DNA of 64,000 nt from Gelidibacter mesophilus DSM 14095 (GTDB lineage: Bacteria > Bacteroidota > Bacteroidia > Flavobacteriales > Flavobacteriaceae). Location of the stretch: contig NZ_KE383968.1 of the NCBI RefSeq assembly GCF_000423005.1, forward strand, positions 205,482-269,481, in the 5' to 3' direction. Both the position numbers and the translations under genes were made by a program. Below the pieces are notes generated by a model that had not been told where the DNA came from, did not search any database, and saw only the letters and a program-made list of their open reading frames with translations. Shown piece after piece: positions 1-8,551 of this stretch. The stretch's first letter is position 1; the number at the start of each line of letters is the position of its first letter.

Positions 1-274
1 AAATCCTGTTTCAACAATAATGGAACCTCAACAGCAACTGTATTTTCTTTTTCAAATGATTTAGCCAATGTCCAATCAATGGTTTCAGAAACACCAAACA
101 ATGCATAATCATTTAGTCCTGGATTATTTTCAAACCAAGATTTTGCTGATTGTACATGTTCTGTCTGGATTATTTCAACTGGCGCAATACTATCGGTTTC
201 ACAACTTGTAAAAAAATGGAAATGCCCAAGATTAAAACCCCAATTCTAAAAATAATTGTTAATGTACTTTTCAT
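1..274 (-). pseudogene. 5' part of a lipoprotein metallopeptidase gene (copy A), frameshifted, runs off window start
   Basis: Reading leftward from the ATG at 274 gives a lipoprotein-type signal peptide (MKSTLTIIFRIG...), but the frame leaves the coding track in a run of seven T (plus-strand A run near 210-216). One more T would continue as GISIFFTSCETDSIAPVE, placing a lipoprotein Cys in the right position, and then run on as the sequence homologous to 2898-3025. So copy A has a start codon and signal peptide but seems to have lost one base in a homopolymer, by real decay or by sequencing error. The rest of the gene lies left of the window. The body of the family is seen in copy B (1699-3025), where an HExxH motif suggests a zinc metallopeptidase. 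Function is inferred only. Confidence 0.6.
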
Positions 275-586
275 ACTTTGCAAATTAGTGGTTAGATTAT
301 AAAGTAAATTGATTTTATTCCCTATGAATTAATAATCACTATAAATTATAGTAAAACTCAGAATTTCAACCAATTACTAACATTATAAATTTAGAAATTA
401 AAAACCGATATAAATAGATTATAGAAGATAAATATAGTTGTTTTACCACTATATTTAATGGCTTTGGATAGCCTATCGATCTTAGAGACTACGGAAAAAC
501 CGTAACGCAATGAGTCATTATAAGCAAAATTTAACTTTTCGTTAACTTTTTAAAACGAACATTTTTGAAATAATGAGAATGCATTT
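275..586. other. Intergenic spacer of duplication copy A
   Basis: No gene is visible. Part of it (from about 372) aligns with 3034-3238, the spacer upstream of the intact acyltransferase stop. Shared words include a stretch around 372-395 and the CCGTAACGCAATGAGTCATT string near 498-518, which recurs near 3159-3180. It should contain the promoter of the leftward lipoprotein gene. I cannot point to a clear promoter core. Confidence 0.5.
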
Positions 587-995
587 CTAAACTTCAGGAG
601 CATCCCCATTCTCCGCAAACTTTCGCTCCATTTCCGTCTGAAATTCTTCCATCACAGGTTTGACGGTGCTTTCTGGTAAGTCGGCTATTCTGATATACAT
701 TAAGCCATCTACGGCATTATTGAACAAGGGGTCAACGTTAAAGGCAATCAACTTGGCGTTTTGCTTGATGTGTTTTTTGATAAGTACAGGCAGACGCAGA
801 GTGCCCAGTTCGAGCTCGTCAATAATCTTATCAAATTTCACCAAATCAGCTTCGGTTTCATCAAACAAAAAATCTTTGTCGGCATCTTTTAACTTGACCT
901 TGAATTCCTTTTTAAGATTGCGTGATATAGGTATCATAGTAATTAGACTTCATGAACTCTATCATCAGCGATTTTGAAAAATCGGTAAACTTATC
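587..995 (-). pseudogene. C-terminal remnant of the OlsF-like acyltransferase (duplicated, frameshifted)
   Basis: A 116-residue reading frame here (MIPISRN...NGDAPEV) is nearly identical to the last ~110 residues of the 618-aa acyltransferase at 3239-5095. Homology continues upstream in another frame (DKFTDFSKSLMIEFMKSNYYDTYITQS then stop), matching the intact protein's DKFTNFSKSLMIEFMKSNYYDPYIAQ. The two frames are joined in the intact gene by eight extra bases near position 916, so an 8-bp deletion breaks the copy. It lacks both catalytic domains. The apparent ATG at 937 is a chance start inside the frameshifted region. It is a relic, not a small gene. Confidence 0.85.
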
Positions 996-1034
996 GAGGT
1001 AATTGTATTGGCTAATACATATTATAGTTAGCCT

Positions 1035-1721
1035 TTAATCCTCAACCTTCCGCCATGTGGTGACACTTCCATTTTTATTCTTAGCCGTAAAATATTTATT
1101 TCTTATTTTTTCAATTCGTATGGTATCTATCTGATTTCTAATTGGCTCACCTTCGCCAACTTTTTGCATAAAAACAGAAATATTATAGTTGTAATTTTTA
1201 TCCAGTGAAAACTCATAAGATCTAAAACCAACGTTTGAAATTTTAACCTGCAAGTCAGTTCTATCTCTTTTTAAATTTATTATAGCAAAACCTTTTTCAT
1301 TTGATGCCACCCCAGTGAAACCGTATTTTGACAAGCTATCTTTATAAACGACACTTACAGCAGGAAGCGGAACACTATCAAAATTAAAAGTATGGAATTG
1401 CAGATTAATAGAATCTTTAGAATTAATCCAAATTTCTGAAAAATGATAACCCGTTTTTATTGGTTCAGTTTTATTATAATTTAAAATAAGATGATTTTCA
1501 ATAAATTGATATTCACCTTGACCATATTCAAACATTCCAGTGTCACCATTGTATTCATATCTGAAATTTTTTTCTGACTCAAATGTTAAACAATTTGAGA
1601 AATCATTCATATCATAATCAATACAATATGTACCACTAAAGATAGTTTGGGCGTTTAAACTGTAAAAAAGAGTTCCAGCCATAATAAATATGATTGTATT
1701 AACATTTCTTACCTTTGGCAT
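1035..1721 (-). CDS. Secreted protein with carboxypeptidase-D regulatory-like domain
   Basis: About 228 residues from the chosen ATG (MPKVRNVNTIIF...). Two upstream in-frame ATGs (from 1742) overlap the preceding gene further and would put extra charged residues before the signal peptide, which ends near LNAQ. Residues roughly 105-185 of this protein (YGFTGVASNEKGFAIINLKR..., then VKISNVGFRSYEFSL) look like the beta-sandwich carboxypeptidase regulatory-like fold common in Bacteroidota envelope proteins. The N-terminal half is not recognised. It lies directly downstream of, and overlaps by about 20 bp, the broken metallopeptidase gene, so the two probably formed one transcription unit. Possible partner of that lipoprotein; function unknown. 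Confidence 0.6.
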   Translation of the reverse strand: MPKVRNVNTIIFIMAGTLFYSLNAQTIFSGTYCIDYDMNDFSNCLTFESEKNFRYEYNGDTGMFEYGQGEYQFIENHLILNYNKTEPIKTGYHFSEIWINSKDSINLQFHTFNFDSVPLPAVSVVYKDSLSKYGFTGVASNEKGFAIINLKRDRTDLQVKISNVGFRSYEFSLDKNYNYNISVFMQKVGEGEPIRNQIDTIRIEKIRNKYFTAKNKNGSVTTWRKVED

Positions 1722-3025
1722 TAGCGTTCCCATCTTGTTCATTTTTTAATATATTTTTGATTTTGTCCCTATCTGATTTATTAGGTACTAAAGCTTTAAA
1801 AGAATCTGTTTCAGCATTATTCCCTGTTGTATCTTGATAATAAAGCCCTCCAAATGCTATACTTCTATAATATCCCCAATTTAATACATCATTCCCACTT
1901 AAATCCTTCGTTTTAACACCACCACCACCATATTTCACATCCCAACTTACAAGGGAAATAGCCATAGCATCTACATACTGCCCCATAAATTCATGGTGAA
2001 ATCTGTTTTTTCTATAGCTGTACCTTCGGGATTATATCCGTTATCTGTAGCGTATTTATCCATTTCATTTTTAAAATCCCAGTCATTTAAGGTAATGTAG
2101 TTGGCATATTTTACACCCAAATATGCATGAACCATTTCATGAACCATCGTCCTAGCTATTGATAAGTCTGTAGCTTTTTTTAAGTAATCATTACCAATGG
2201 TAATTGATGCTCCTATAGTACGACCATTAACATTTTTTTTTAAATTATCATTATTAATCGATAAATTAAATGTGTTGGAGTCATTAAACAGCTTCAATAT
2301 AGACTCCGCAAAGGTTAAATTCACCTTTGAAGTTGGTTTCATTATTTCCTGCAACAAATCTTTCTTTATCATTTCAATTTCGAGCTGATTAAAAATAGCT
2401 TTCGCACATGAGTTAGTTAAATTGTTACGGACATCGTATGTAGTATTAGAAGATCCCCTACCTCCTCCATGATAAGGATAATTTGGTGAACCTTCGTCAC
2501 GAATACCAGGCCCACCATCTAGGCAAAAAGTTATGCCTGTTCGTCGCGGCGGCCCTATGTTAAAAAGCTCAACTACTTCATAACAACCTATAGAGGGTGC
2601 TTTGGAATATACCTCTATGTCTCTTGTTTTGTCTTTTTCGCTAAGTATAACATTATTATAAGTATAACATTATTATTTGTGATGTTAGCAGCGTTGTCAA
2701 TAACAACTATTCTACCAGAAAAGTCATTGGAGATATCGAAATAATTAAAATTATCAAGGTCATTTACAACTTTTGACTCCTGATTAAATGATGAAATACT
2801 AATGATAAAAGAAACTATCTCACTATCATTTTTTTTAATGAATACCAATCGATGTGTGGCATCAAGTAAATTGTTGGATTGATCAGTGACCAAATTGAAA
2901 TCCTGTTTCAACAATAATGGAACCTCAACAGCAACTGTATTTTCTTTTTCAAATGATTTAGCCAATGTCCAATCAATGGTTTCAGAAACACCAAACAATG
3001 CATAATCATTTAGTTCTGGATTATT
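1699..3025 (-). pseudogene. Lipoprotein zinc metallopeptidase (copy B), start-less with two frameshifts
   Basis: Three reading frames on the minus strand join into one protein of about 485 residues once the damage is repaired. Homology begins near 3027 (NNPELNDYALFGVSETIDWT), but the signal peptide is deleted and an in-frame stop lies just upstream, so no proper start remains. A perfect 17-bp tandem duplication at 2642-2675 shifts the frame; removing it restores NITNNNVILSEKDKTRDIEVYSK. The middle then runs open through 2614-2373, where no long ATG-initiated frame exists. It carries MVHEMVHAYLG (HExxH near 2127-2141), the zinc-binding motif of zincin peptidases. A second shift near 1983-1986 separates TDFTMN from FMGQYVDAMA. 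The family is not identified beyond HExxH. Confidence 0.75.
2642..2675. repeat. Perfect 17-bp tandem duplication causing a frameshift
   Basis: The unit TAAGTATAACATTATTA occurs twice back to back. Seventeen is not a multiple of three, and deleting one unit restores a continuous protein. It is therefore a recent inactivating slippage event in the metallopeptidase gene. Confidence 0.9.
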
Positions 3026-3655
3026 ATCAAATCAATTACTTCCATTCTAAATTTAGAAATAAAAAATCAAATCATTTCGATTTTAGGAGATAGATTTCGG
3101 TATTTACCACTTGAAATAATGACTCTAAAAATCTTGTCATTCCTGAAAACGATGGCAAAACCGTAACGCAATGAGTCATTTAAGAGCAAAGTTTAACTTT
3201 TAAGGAAGATCAACTTTAGAAATACTGAGAGTAAATATTTAAACTTCCGGACCATCCCCATTCTCCGCAAACTTCCGTTCCATTTCGGCCTGAAATTCTT
3301 CCATAACTGGTTTTACGGTGCTTTCTGGTAAGTCGGCTATTCTGATGTACATTAAGCCGTCCACGGCATTATTGAACAAGGGGTCAACGTTAAAGGCAAT
3401 CACCTTGGCGTTTTGCTTGATGTATTTTTTGATGAGTATAGGAAGGCGTAGTGTTCCCGGTTCGAGTTCGTCAATAATCCTATCGAATTTTACCAAATCG
3501 GCTTCTGTTTCATCAAAAAGAAAGTCCTTATCGGCATCCTTTAATTTTACTTTAAATTCCTTTTTAGGACGCACATATTGCGCAATATAAGGGTCGTAGT
3601 AATTGGATTTCATAAACTCAATCATTAACGATTTTGAGAAATTGGTAAATTTATC
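2898..3655. repeat. Tandem segmental duplication, copy B
   Basis: Counterpart of 1-995. It contains the start-less 5' part of the lipoprotein gene, a shortened spacer, and the 3' end of the intact OlsF-like gene. The intact acyltransferase on this side and the truncated one on the other suggest copy A is the derived copy for the acyltransferase end. Copy B is the damaged one for the signal peptide end. Confidence 0.8.
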
Positions 3656-5095
3656 ACTAATGGTTACACCACCAATCAAATACTTATGCTCCGGATAGCG
3701 CAACGTGGTGTGAACAATCCCTTTCCATAAGAGAAATAAAGGCATGGGTTTTAATTGGTATTCTTTGATGATGAAAGCGCGCCCCATTTCAATGGACTCG
3801 CTCATCATTTTATAGAGTTCAGGTTCAAAACGGAAGAGATCCTGAAGATAAAATCCGTCAATCCCATAAGCGGCAAATATTTTAGAGCCCAATCCCATAC
3901 GGTAAGCTCCTGCCATTTTATGGGTTGCATTGTCCCATAAAAACATATGGTGGTAATAGTTGTCAAAATGATCTAAATCAATAGCTTCATTGGTGCCCTC
4001 ACCCACCTCTCTGAAGGTGATTTCGCGCAAGCGCCCTATTTCCCTAAGAATATTGGGAATGCTTTTGGCTTCAGCAAAAAACACCTCGTAATTCTTACTT
4101 TCCAAAAGTCGGCCGTCATGGTCACGTAAAAAGTCCACTTCCTTCTTCATGCTCTCCATGCTTACAGGAGTCACTATATTTTTGACCGGCTTGGTCACTT
4201 TTAAGGAGGAGGATAAATTGCTGAGAATATTTCCTTTTGGATCAAAGGAATTGGCCAACATATAGGTTTTCTTTCTTAAAAACTCAGAGAACTCAGTAAG
4301 TCTAGTATGTTCTTTTTGATCTGCAACACATATTGGTCTTCCAATCCTTACTTTAATAAGGCGTCGCTTTTGGGTAAATATCTCAGAAGGTAATTTGGCG
4401 GTTCTGAACGTATCACTCAGTTTGGAGAGCTTATAAAAAAGCTGACTGTTTTTGGCATGGAAATAAATAGGCACCACAGGAACTTCTGCTTTTTGAACCA
4501 ACTTCATGGCGGATTCTTCCCAAGGGCGGTCAACAACCAACTTACCATCTCTATAGGTCGAAACTTCACCTGCCGGAAAAATCCCTAGCGGATGTCCGTC
4601 GCGTAAGTGCGAAATGGCACTCTTAAACCCAGCAATACTGGATTTGACATCCTTTCGATCTTCAAAAGGATTAACGGGCATGATAAAAGGTTTCATCGGT
4701 TCAATACGATGTAAAAGAAAATTGGCAATGATTTTAAAGTCTTCGCGTTGCTCCAACATTAATTTGAGCAAAAGAATGCCGTCAATACCACCAAGCGGAT
4801 GGTTGGAAACGGTAATATAGGCGCCGTCTTTGGGCAACCGTTTTAAATCTTCTTCTGGAATTTCAAATCGTATCTGCAAATCGTCCAAAATAGCATCCAA
4901 AAACGCTACATTCTTCAAATGTTTATTGCGGTCATAAACCTTATTAATCGCAGAGATCTTAAGGACTTTCATAAGCACCCAACCGCCGAACGTACCAAAA
5001 ACACCATACTTATTAATATTTATGGCTTTTGCTACTTCTTTTGCATTTACTAATCCTTTTTCCTGCTGTTTGGTCATGGCTACAAACCTAATCAT
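3239..5095 (-). CDS. olsF: Bifunctional acyltransferase, OlsF-like (aminolipid synthesis)
   Basis: 618 residues; a start at Met7 (5077) is equally possible. The N-terminal half is a PlsC-like O-acyltransferase with the motif NHPLGGID at residues 98-105 and FPAGEVS at 173-179 (the His and Asp are five residues apart rather than the classical four). The C-terminal half is an OlsB-like GNAT N-acyltransferase with the hallmark SIEMGRAF near residue 436. This order matches OlsF of Flavobacterium and Serratia, which makes ornithine lipids by acylating both the amino and hydroxyl groups. Glycine- or other aminolipid synthesis by the same architecture is the main alternative. It sits 71 bp downstream of aspartate kinase. 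Its 3' end is duplicated at 587-995. Confidence 0.75.
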   Translation of the reverse strand: MIRFVAMTKQQEKGLVNAKEVAKAININKYGVFGTFGGWVLMKVLKISAINKVYDRNKHLKNVAFLDAILDDLQIRFEIPEEDLKRLPKDGAYITVSNHPLGGIDGILLLKLMLEQREDFKIIANFLLHRIEPMKPFIMPVNPFEDRKDVKSSIAGFKSAISHLRDGHPLGIFPAGEVSTYRDGKLVVDRPWEESAMKLVQKAEVPVVPIYFHAKNSQLFYKLSKLSDTFRTAKLPSEIFTQKRRLIKVRIGRPICVADQKEHTRLTEFSEFLRKKTYMLANSFDPKGNILSNLSSSLKVTKPVKNIVTPVSMESMKKEVDFLRDHDGRLLESKNYEVFFAEAKSIPNILREIGRLREITFREVGEGTNEAIDLDHFDNYYHHMFLWDNATHKMAGAYRMGLGSKIFAAYGIDGFYLQDLFRFEPELYKMMSESIEMGRAFIIKEYQLKPMPLFLLWKGIVHTTLRYPEHKYLIGGVTISDKFTNFSKSLMIEFMKSNYYDPYIAQYVRPKKEFKVKLKDADKDFLFDETEADLVKFDRIIDELEPGTLRLPILIKKYIKQNAKVIAFNVDPLFNNAVDGLMYIRIADLPESTVKPVMEEFQAEMERKFAENGDGPEV

Positions 5096-5166
5096 TTTTT
5101 TTAATAAATCTGTTTTGAGAACACGCTCAAAACGACAATTTAACGAACAATTATAGCTCTTAAATG

Positions 5167-6426
5167 CTATTGGGTAACCATTTGAACTGTTTCTTGAGTC
5201 AACTGCTTTAACAATATGGTTTTATCAATTTCCAATTGCGCTATCGCATCTGAATTATAGTGCCGTATGGTGTATAAGGACACGTTTTCATGGCAAGTAA
5301 CCTTGAATTTCGCCTTGAGATGCTGCAATAAATTTGGCAAATTATTATAAATATTATCCACACATACTGAGAAACTGATGGCTGAATTTTGAATGACATC
5401 CACCTTCATTTTATACAGATGCAACAGCTTGAAAATTTCACTGATATTCTCTTCAACAATGTATGAAAAATCCAAGGAAGACAAGGAAATCAATACCTGT
5501 TGTTTTTTAACGATAAAACAAGGAATCATAGGGTCTATGCCATGGCCTTTCCCAACTCTTGTTCCCGCCTGCTCCGGATCTTGAAATGATTTCACAAATA
5601 AAGGTATTTCCTTTTGCTGCAATGGCTGCAAAGTTTTAGGATGAATTACGGAAGCCCCATAGAACGCCAATTCTATGGCTTCTCGATACGAGATTTTGTT
5701 GAGCAATTGGGCATTTTCAAAATAACGGGGGTCGGCATTCAATACGCCTGGAACGTCTTTCCAAATGGTCACATTTTCCGCATTAAGACTGTATGCAAAA
5801 ATAGCGGCGGTATAATCGCTCCCCTCTCTACCCAAAGTGGTTGTAAAATTATTGTCATCGCTACCTAAAAAACCTTGTGTAATATTCAAAACACCACTCG
5901 TCATTTTAGAGTTGATGGCACGCTGAGAGGCTTCCCAATTCACATTGGCGCGGCGGTAGTAATTGTCAGTCTTGATGCACTCGCGCACGTCTAACCATTT
6001 GTTTCCAATCCCAACTAAATTTAGATATTCACTCACGATTAGTGTTGAAACCAGCTCGCCATATCCAATGGTCTGATCATATACAAAATTATAGTCTGGT
6101 GATTTATTCCGATCAAAAAAGCTTCGTAACTCATCAAATAAAGCCGCCACCTTTTTAAACACAGGATGGGCATCTTCATTATCAGTATCAAAAAGGTCTA
6201 ATAAAATGGCATTATGGTATTTTTTGACATCTTGTAGGGAACTCTGTAATTCACTTTTGGTATTGAAATAATTCCCAACCACGGTTTCTAGGGCATTCGT
6301 GGTTTTTCCCATGGCAGAAATCACAATTAGGGTATTTTCAAAACCGACTTTTCTAAGGACACGTTCCAAATTTTTAACCCCTACGGCATCTTTAACTGAT
6401 GCGCCTCCAAATTTAAATACGTGCAT
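5167..6426 (-). CDS. Aspartate kinase
   Basis: 419 residues, a monofunctional aspartokinase that phosphorylates L-aspartate as the first step toward lysine, threonine and methionine. KFGGAS at 5-10, TLGREGSDYTA at 197-207, WKDVPGVLNADPR at 222-234 and YGASVIHPKT at 256-265 are the substrate, ATP and regulatory-face signatures. The C-terminal ~110 residues should hold the ACT region that senses feedback amino acids. Its start overlaps the end of the upstream GNAT gene by 14 bp, so the two are co-transcribed and probably translationally coupled. No leader peptide or riboswitch is visible. Confidence 0.92.
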   Translation of the reverse strand: MHVFKFGGASVKDAVGVKNLERVLRKVGFENTLIVISAMGKTTNALETVVGNYFNTKSELQSSLQDVKKYHNAILLDLFDTDNEDAHPVFKKVAALFDELRSFFDRNKSPDYNFVYDQTIGYGELVSTLIVSEYLNLVGIGNKWLDVRECIKTDNYYRRANVNWEASQRAINSKMTSGVLNITQGFLGSDDNNFTTTLGREGSDYTAAIFAYSLNAENVTIWKDVPGVLNADPRYFENAQLLNKISYREAIELAFYGASVIHPKTLQPLQQKEIPLFVKSFQDPEQAGTRVGKGHGIDPMIPCFIVKKQQVLISLSSLDFSYIVEENISEIFKLLHLYKMKVDVIQNSAISFSVCVDNIYNNLPNLLQHLKAKFKVTCHENVSLYTIRHYNSDAIAQLEIDKTILLKQLTQETVQMVTQ

Positions 6427-6910
6427 TATTTAATGTTGCTATATAATTCTTAATCCCTTCTTCATTCAAGTGCACCACATCCCAATCGCGCTTAACATCT
6501 GCACCTTTCTTTTCATAAAATGCAATGGCTGGTTCATTCCAATCTATGACTTCCCAACAAATACGTTTTACTCCCAATTGATGGCCATACAAAACAACTG
6601 CATCTAAAAGCGCTGTTCCCAAGCCACTGCCACGCATTTTTTGGCTGACAATCAAATCCTCCAAATGCAAAATCCTGCCTTTCCAAGTAGAATAACGGCT
6701 GTACACCAGGGCAATGCCTTCCACTTTATCTTCAACTTCGGCAACAAAACAATCAAACGCAGGATGATTTCCAAATCCGTCATTTTGTAAATCTGAAATT
6801 GTCACCTCTACTGCATCCGGTTCCTTTTCAAAAATTGCTAATTCTGTAATCAAATCAAGTACTTGCGGCATATCATCTCGAACTGCCTTTCTTATTTTGA
6901 AATTCATCAT
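6413..6910 (-). CDS. GNAT-family N-acetyltransferase
   Basis: 165 residues, cytosolic, a single GNAT fold. The acetyl-CoA pyrophosphate loop is QKMRGSGLGT at 90-99. The C-terminal CWEVIDWNEPAIAFYEKKGA is the beta6-beta7 signature of the spermidine/spermine (SAT1)-like and thialysine acetyltransferases, so a small amine or amino acid side chain is the likely substrate. Overlap with the aspartate kinase start shows a shared transcript. Whether its substrate is linked to lysine metabolism is speculation. Two adjacent ATGs (6910, 6907) are possible starts. Confidence 0.85.
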   Translation of the reverse strand: MMNFKIRKAVRDDMPQVLDLITELAIFEKEPDAVEVTISDLQNDGFGNHPAFDCFVAEVEDKVEGIALVYSRYSTWKGRILHLEDLIVSQKMRGSGLGTALLDAVVLYGHQLGVKRICWEVIDWNEPAIAFYEKKGADVKRDWDVVHLNEEGIKNYIATLNNARI

Positions 6911-6982
6911 TTAAAAATTGGATTCAAATATAACCTAAACTCTAAAAATTAAAGTTATTAATATTGCACGAAAACGATGTAG

Positions 6983-7005
6983 TTGACTAAAAAAAGCGAT
7001 ATTTG
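6983..7005 (+). promoter_or_regulatory. Candidate promoter of fbp
   Basis: TTGAC at 6983-6987 and TATTTG at 7000-7005 resemble the Bacteroidota -33 and -7 elements, with the core one base off TAnnTTTG. The ATG follows at 7029, giving a short leader. Confidence 0.4.
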
Positions 7006-7028
7006 CAAAAACAAAACCAAAACACAAT

Positions 7029-8036
7029 ATGTTTCGCAAGCATCAAACTTTAGGTGAATTTATTATTGAAAACCAAGCTTCTTTTAAATATTCTTCAGGT
7101 GAACTTTCCAGCCTTATCAACTCCATCAGACTTGCTGCAAAAGTAGTCAATTATGAAGTCAACAAAGCGGGATTGGTTGATATTATTGGTTCTGTAGGGG
7201 ACAAAAACGTTCAAGGGGAAGACCAACAAAAATTGGATGTATATGCCAATGAAAAGTTCATCCAAACCATGACCAACCGAAATATTGTGTGTGGGATTGC
7301 CAGTGAAGAAGAAGACGATTTTATTGCCATCAATAGCCAAGATGAAAATTATCAGAATAAATATGTAGTTCTAATTGACCCTTTGGATGGCTCCTCAAAT
7401 ATTGATGTGAATGTATCCGTCGGTACCATTTTTTCGATTTACAGACGTGTCACCCCAATTGGAACTCCCGTAACCCTTGAAGATTTTCTTCAACCAGGAA
7501 ATCAACAGGTAGCAGCTGGCTATGTGGTATATGGCACCTCAACCATGTTGGTTTACACCACTGGGGATGGGGTTAACGGATTCACACTTAACCCAGCCAT
7601 TGGTACCTTCTATCTCTCGCATCCGGATATGAAATTCCCGGAAGATGGCCGTATTTATTCGGTCAATGAAGGCAACTATATCCACTTTCCGCAAGGCATA
7701 AAAAACTATATCAAATACTGTCAGATGGAGGAAGGAGATAGACCTTATACATCTCGGTATATAGGTTCTTTAGTCTCTGATTTTCATAGAAACATGATCA
7801 AGGGCGGTATTTATATCTATCCAAAGAGCTCTTTAAACGAAAAAGGAAAATTACGTTTGCTCTATGAATGTAATCCGATGGCTTTTTTAGCGGAACAGGC
7901 CAATGGAAAGGCCAGTGATGGTTTTCAACGTATTCTGGATATCGTACCTACAGAACTCCACGAACGTGTTCCTTTTATCTGTGGCAGCAAGAACATGGTG
8001 GAAAAATGTGAGGAGTTCGTACAAAATGCGAAATAA
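7029..8036 (+). CDS. fbp: Class I fructose-1,6-bisphosphatase
   Basis: 335 residues, the normal length. It hydrolyses fructose-1,6-bisphosphate to fructose-6-phosphate in gluconeogenesis. [14 protein letters not shown] at 57-70, the acidic metal-binding ASEEEDD at 91-97 and [10 protein letters not shown] at 117-126 are the class I catalytic signatures, and the C-terminal [10 protein letters not shown] is typical. It is monocistronic, divergent from the GNAT-aspartokinase unit, with about 118 bp of shared promoter region. Confidence 0.95.
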   Translation: MFRKHQTLGEFIIENQASFKYSSGELSSLINSIRLAAKVVNYEVNKAGLVDIIGSVGDKNVQGEDQQKLDVYANEKFIQTMTNRNIVCGIASEEEDDFIAINSQDENYQNKYVVLIDPLDGSSNIDVNVSVGTIFSIYRRVTPIGTPVTLEDFLQPGNQQVAAGYVVYGTSTMLVYTTGDGVNGFTLNPAIGTFYLSHPDMKFPEDGRIYSVNEGNYIHFPQGIKNYIKYCQMEEGDRPYTSRYIGSLVSDFHRNMIKGGIYIYPKSSLNEKGKLRLLYECNPMAFLAEQANGKASDGFQRILDIVPTELHERVPFICGSKNMVEKCEEFVQNAK

Positions 8037-8551
8037 ATTAAAATGGAACTTAGCGATAACAACTGCAAGACTCATTGAAATTCTAGACTAATTCATTAGC
8101 ACCAAATTCCAAATTAACTTAGAAATAAAAATCTGCATGGTTGATTGAAATATACATCTCATTCAGTCAACCCTCATAAGCCATAAATCCAACTCTCTGA
8201 CAAAATCCAAAAGCACTTGTCGACATCTATTTGTGAAATTCGTGTCTCAAAAAAGTAGCAACTAAAAACAGTAAATTCCAACGGCACTTTTCAAAAGTAA
8301 TTCCTACCAATCCTTGAAAGTCGTCTCTATTAAAAAAACCTCGACAAAACACATCAAAAAAAAATCCTGCCTCAATGCCGAATTTTTATCGGGAGAGACA
8401 GGATTATATGTAATTGATTAATAGCACTGTAAAAATGCTGCTATTTTTTGAAACAACTCACAAAAAACTATAATTGGTCAATAAATCTATATGAATGGTA
8501 ATAAAAGTTTAAAAAGTTCGACGAACGGCACGCTAAGAAAAAAATGAGAAG
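8037..8551. other. 515-bp convergent intergenic region
   Basis: Lies between the ends of fbp (+) and the AlbA_2 gene (-). No supported gene is present. It holds a hairpin with an adjacent A run (8356-8404), read as a terminator for the leftward gene. The rest shows no structure I can name. Confidence 0.6.
8356..8404 (-). terminator. Intrinsic terminator of the AlbA_2 gene
   Basis: Arms ATCCTGCCTC (8364-8373) and GAGACAGGAT (8395-8404) pair with one mismatch, and CCGA/TCGG extends the stem inside. Nine A at 8356-8364 become a T run on the minus-strand transcript, immediately after the hairpin. Confidence 0.65.

Larger units (their letters stand above)
1..995. repeat. Tandem segmental duplication, copy A
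   Basis: Positions 1-146 match 2898-3043 almost base for base (offset 2897). The spacer from about 372 and the coding fragment 587-995 match 3034-3655 at a smaller offset (about 2662 falling to 2652). The change of offset means copy B lacks about 235 bp present in copy A, covering the lipoprotein start codon and signal peptide. Homology stops near 995. Confidence 0.8.

Noticed and set aside
587-937. 116-residue frame as a separate gene
   Set aside because: It is the duplicated C-terminus of the acyltransferase at 3239-5095 with an 8-bp frameshift; the ATG is a chance start.
2642-2675. CRISPR-like direct repeat
   Set aside because: Only two adjoining copies without spacers; it is a slippage duplication in a coding region.
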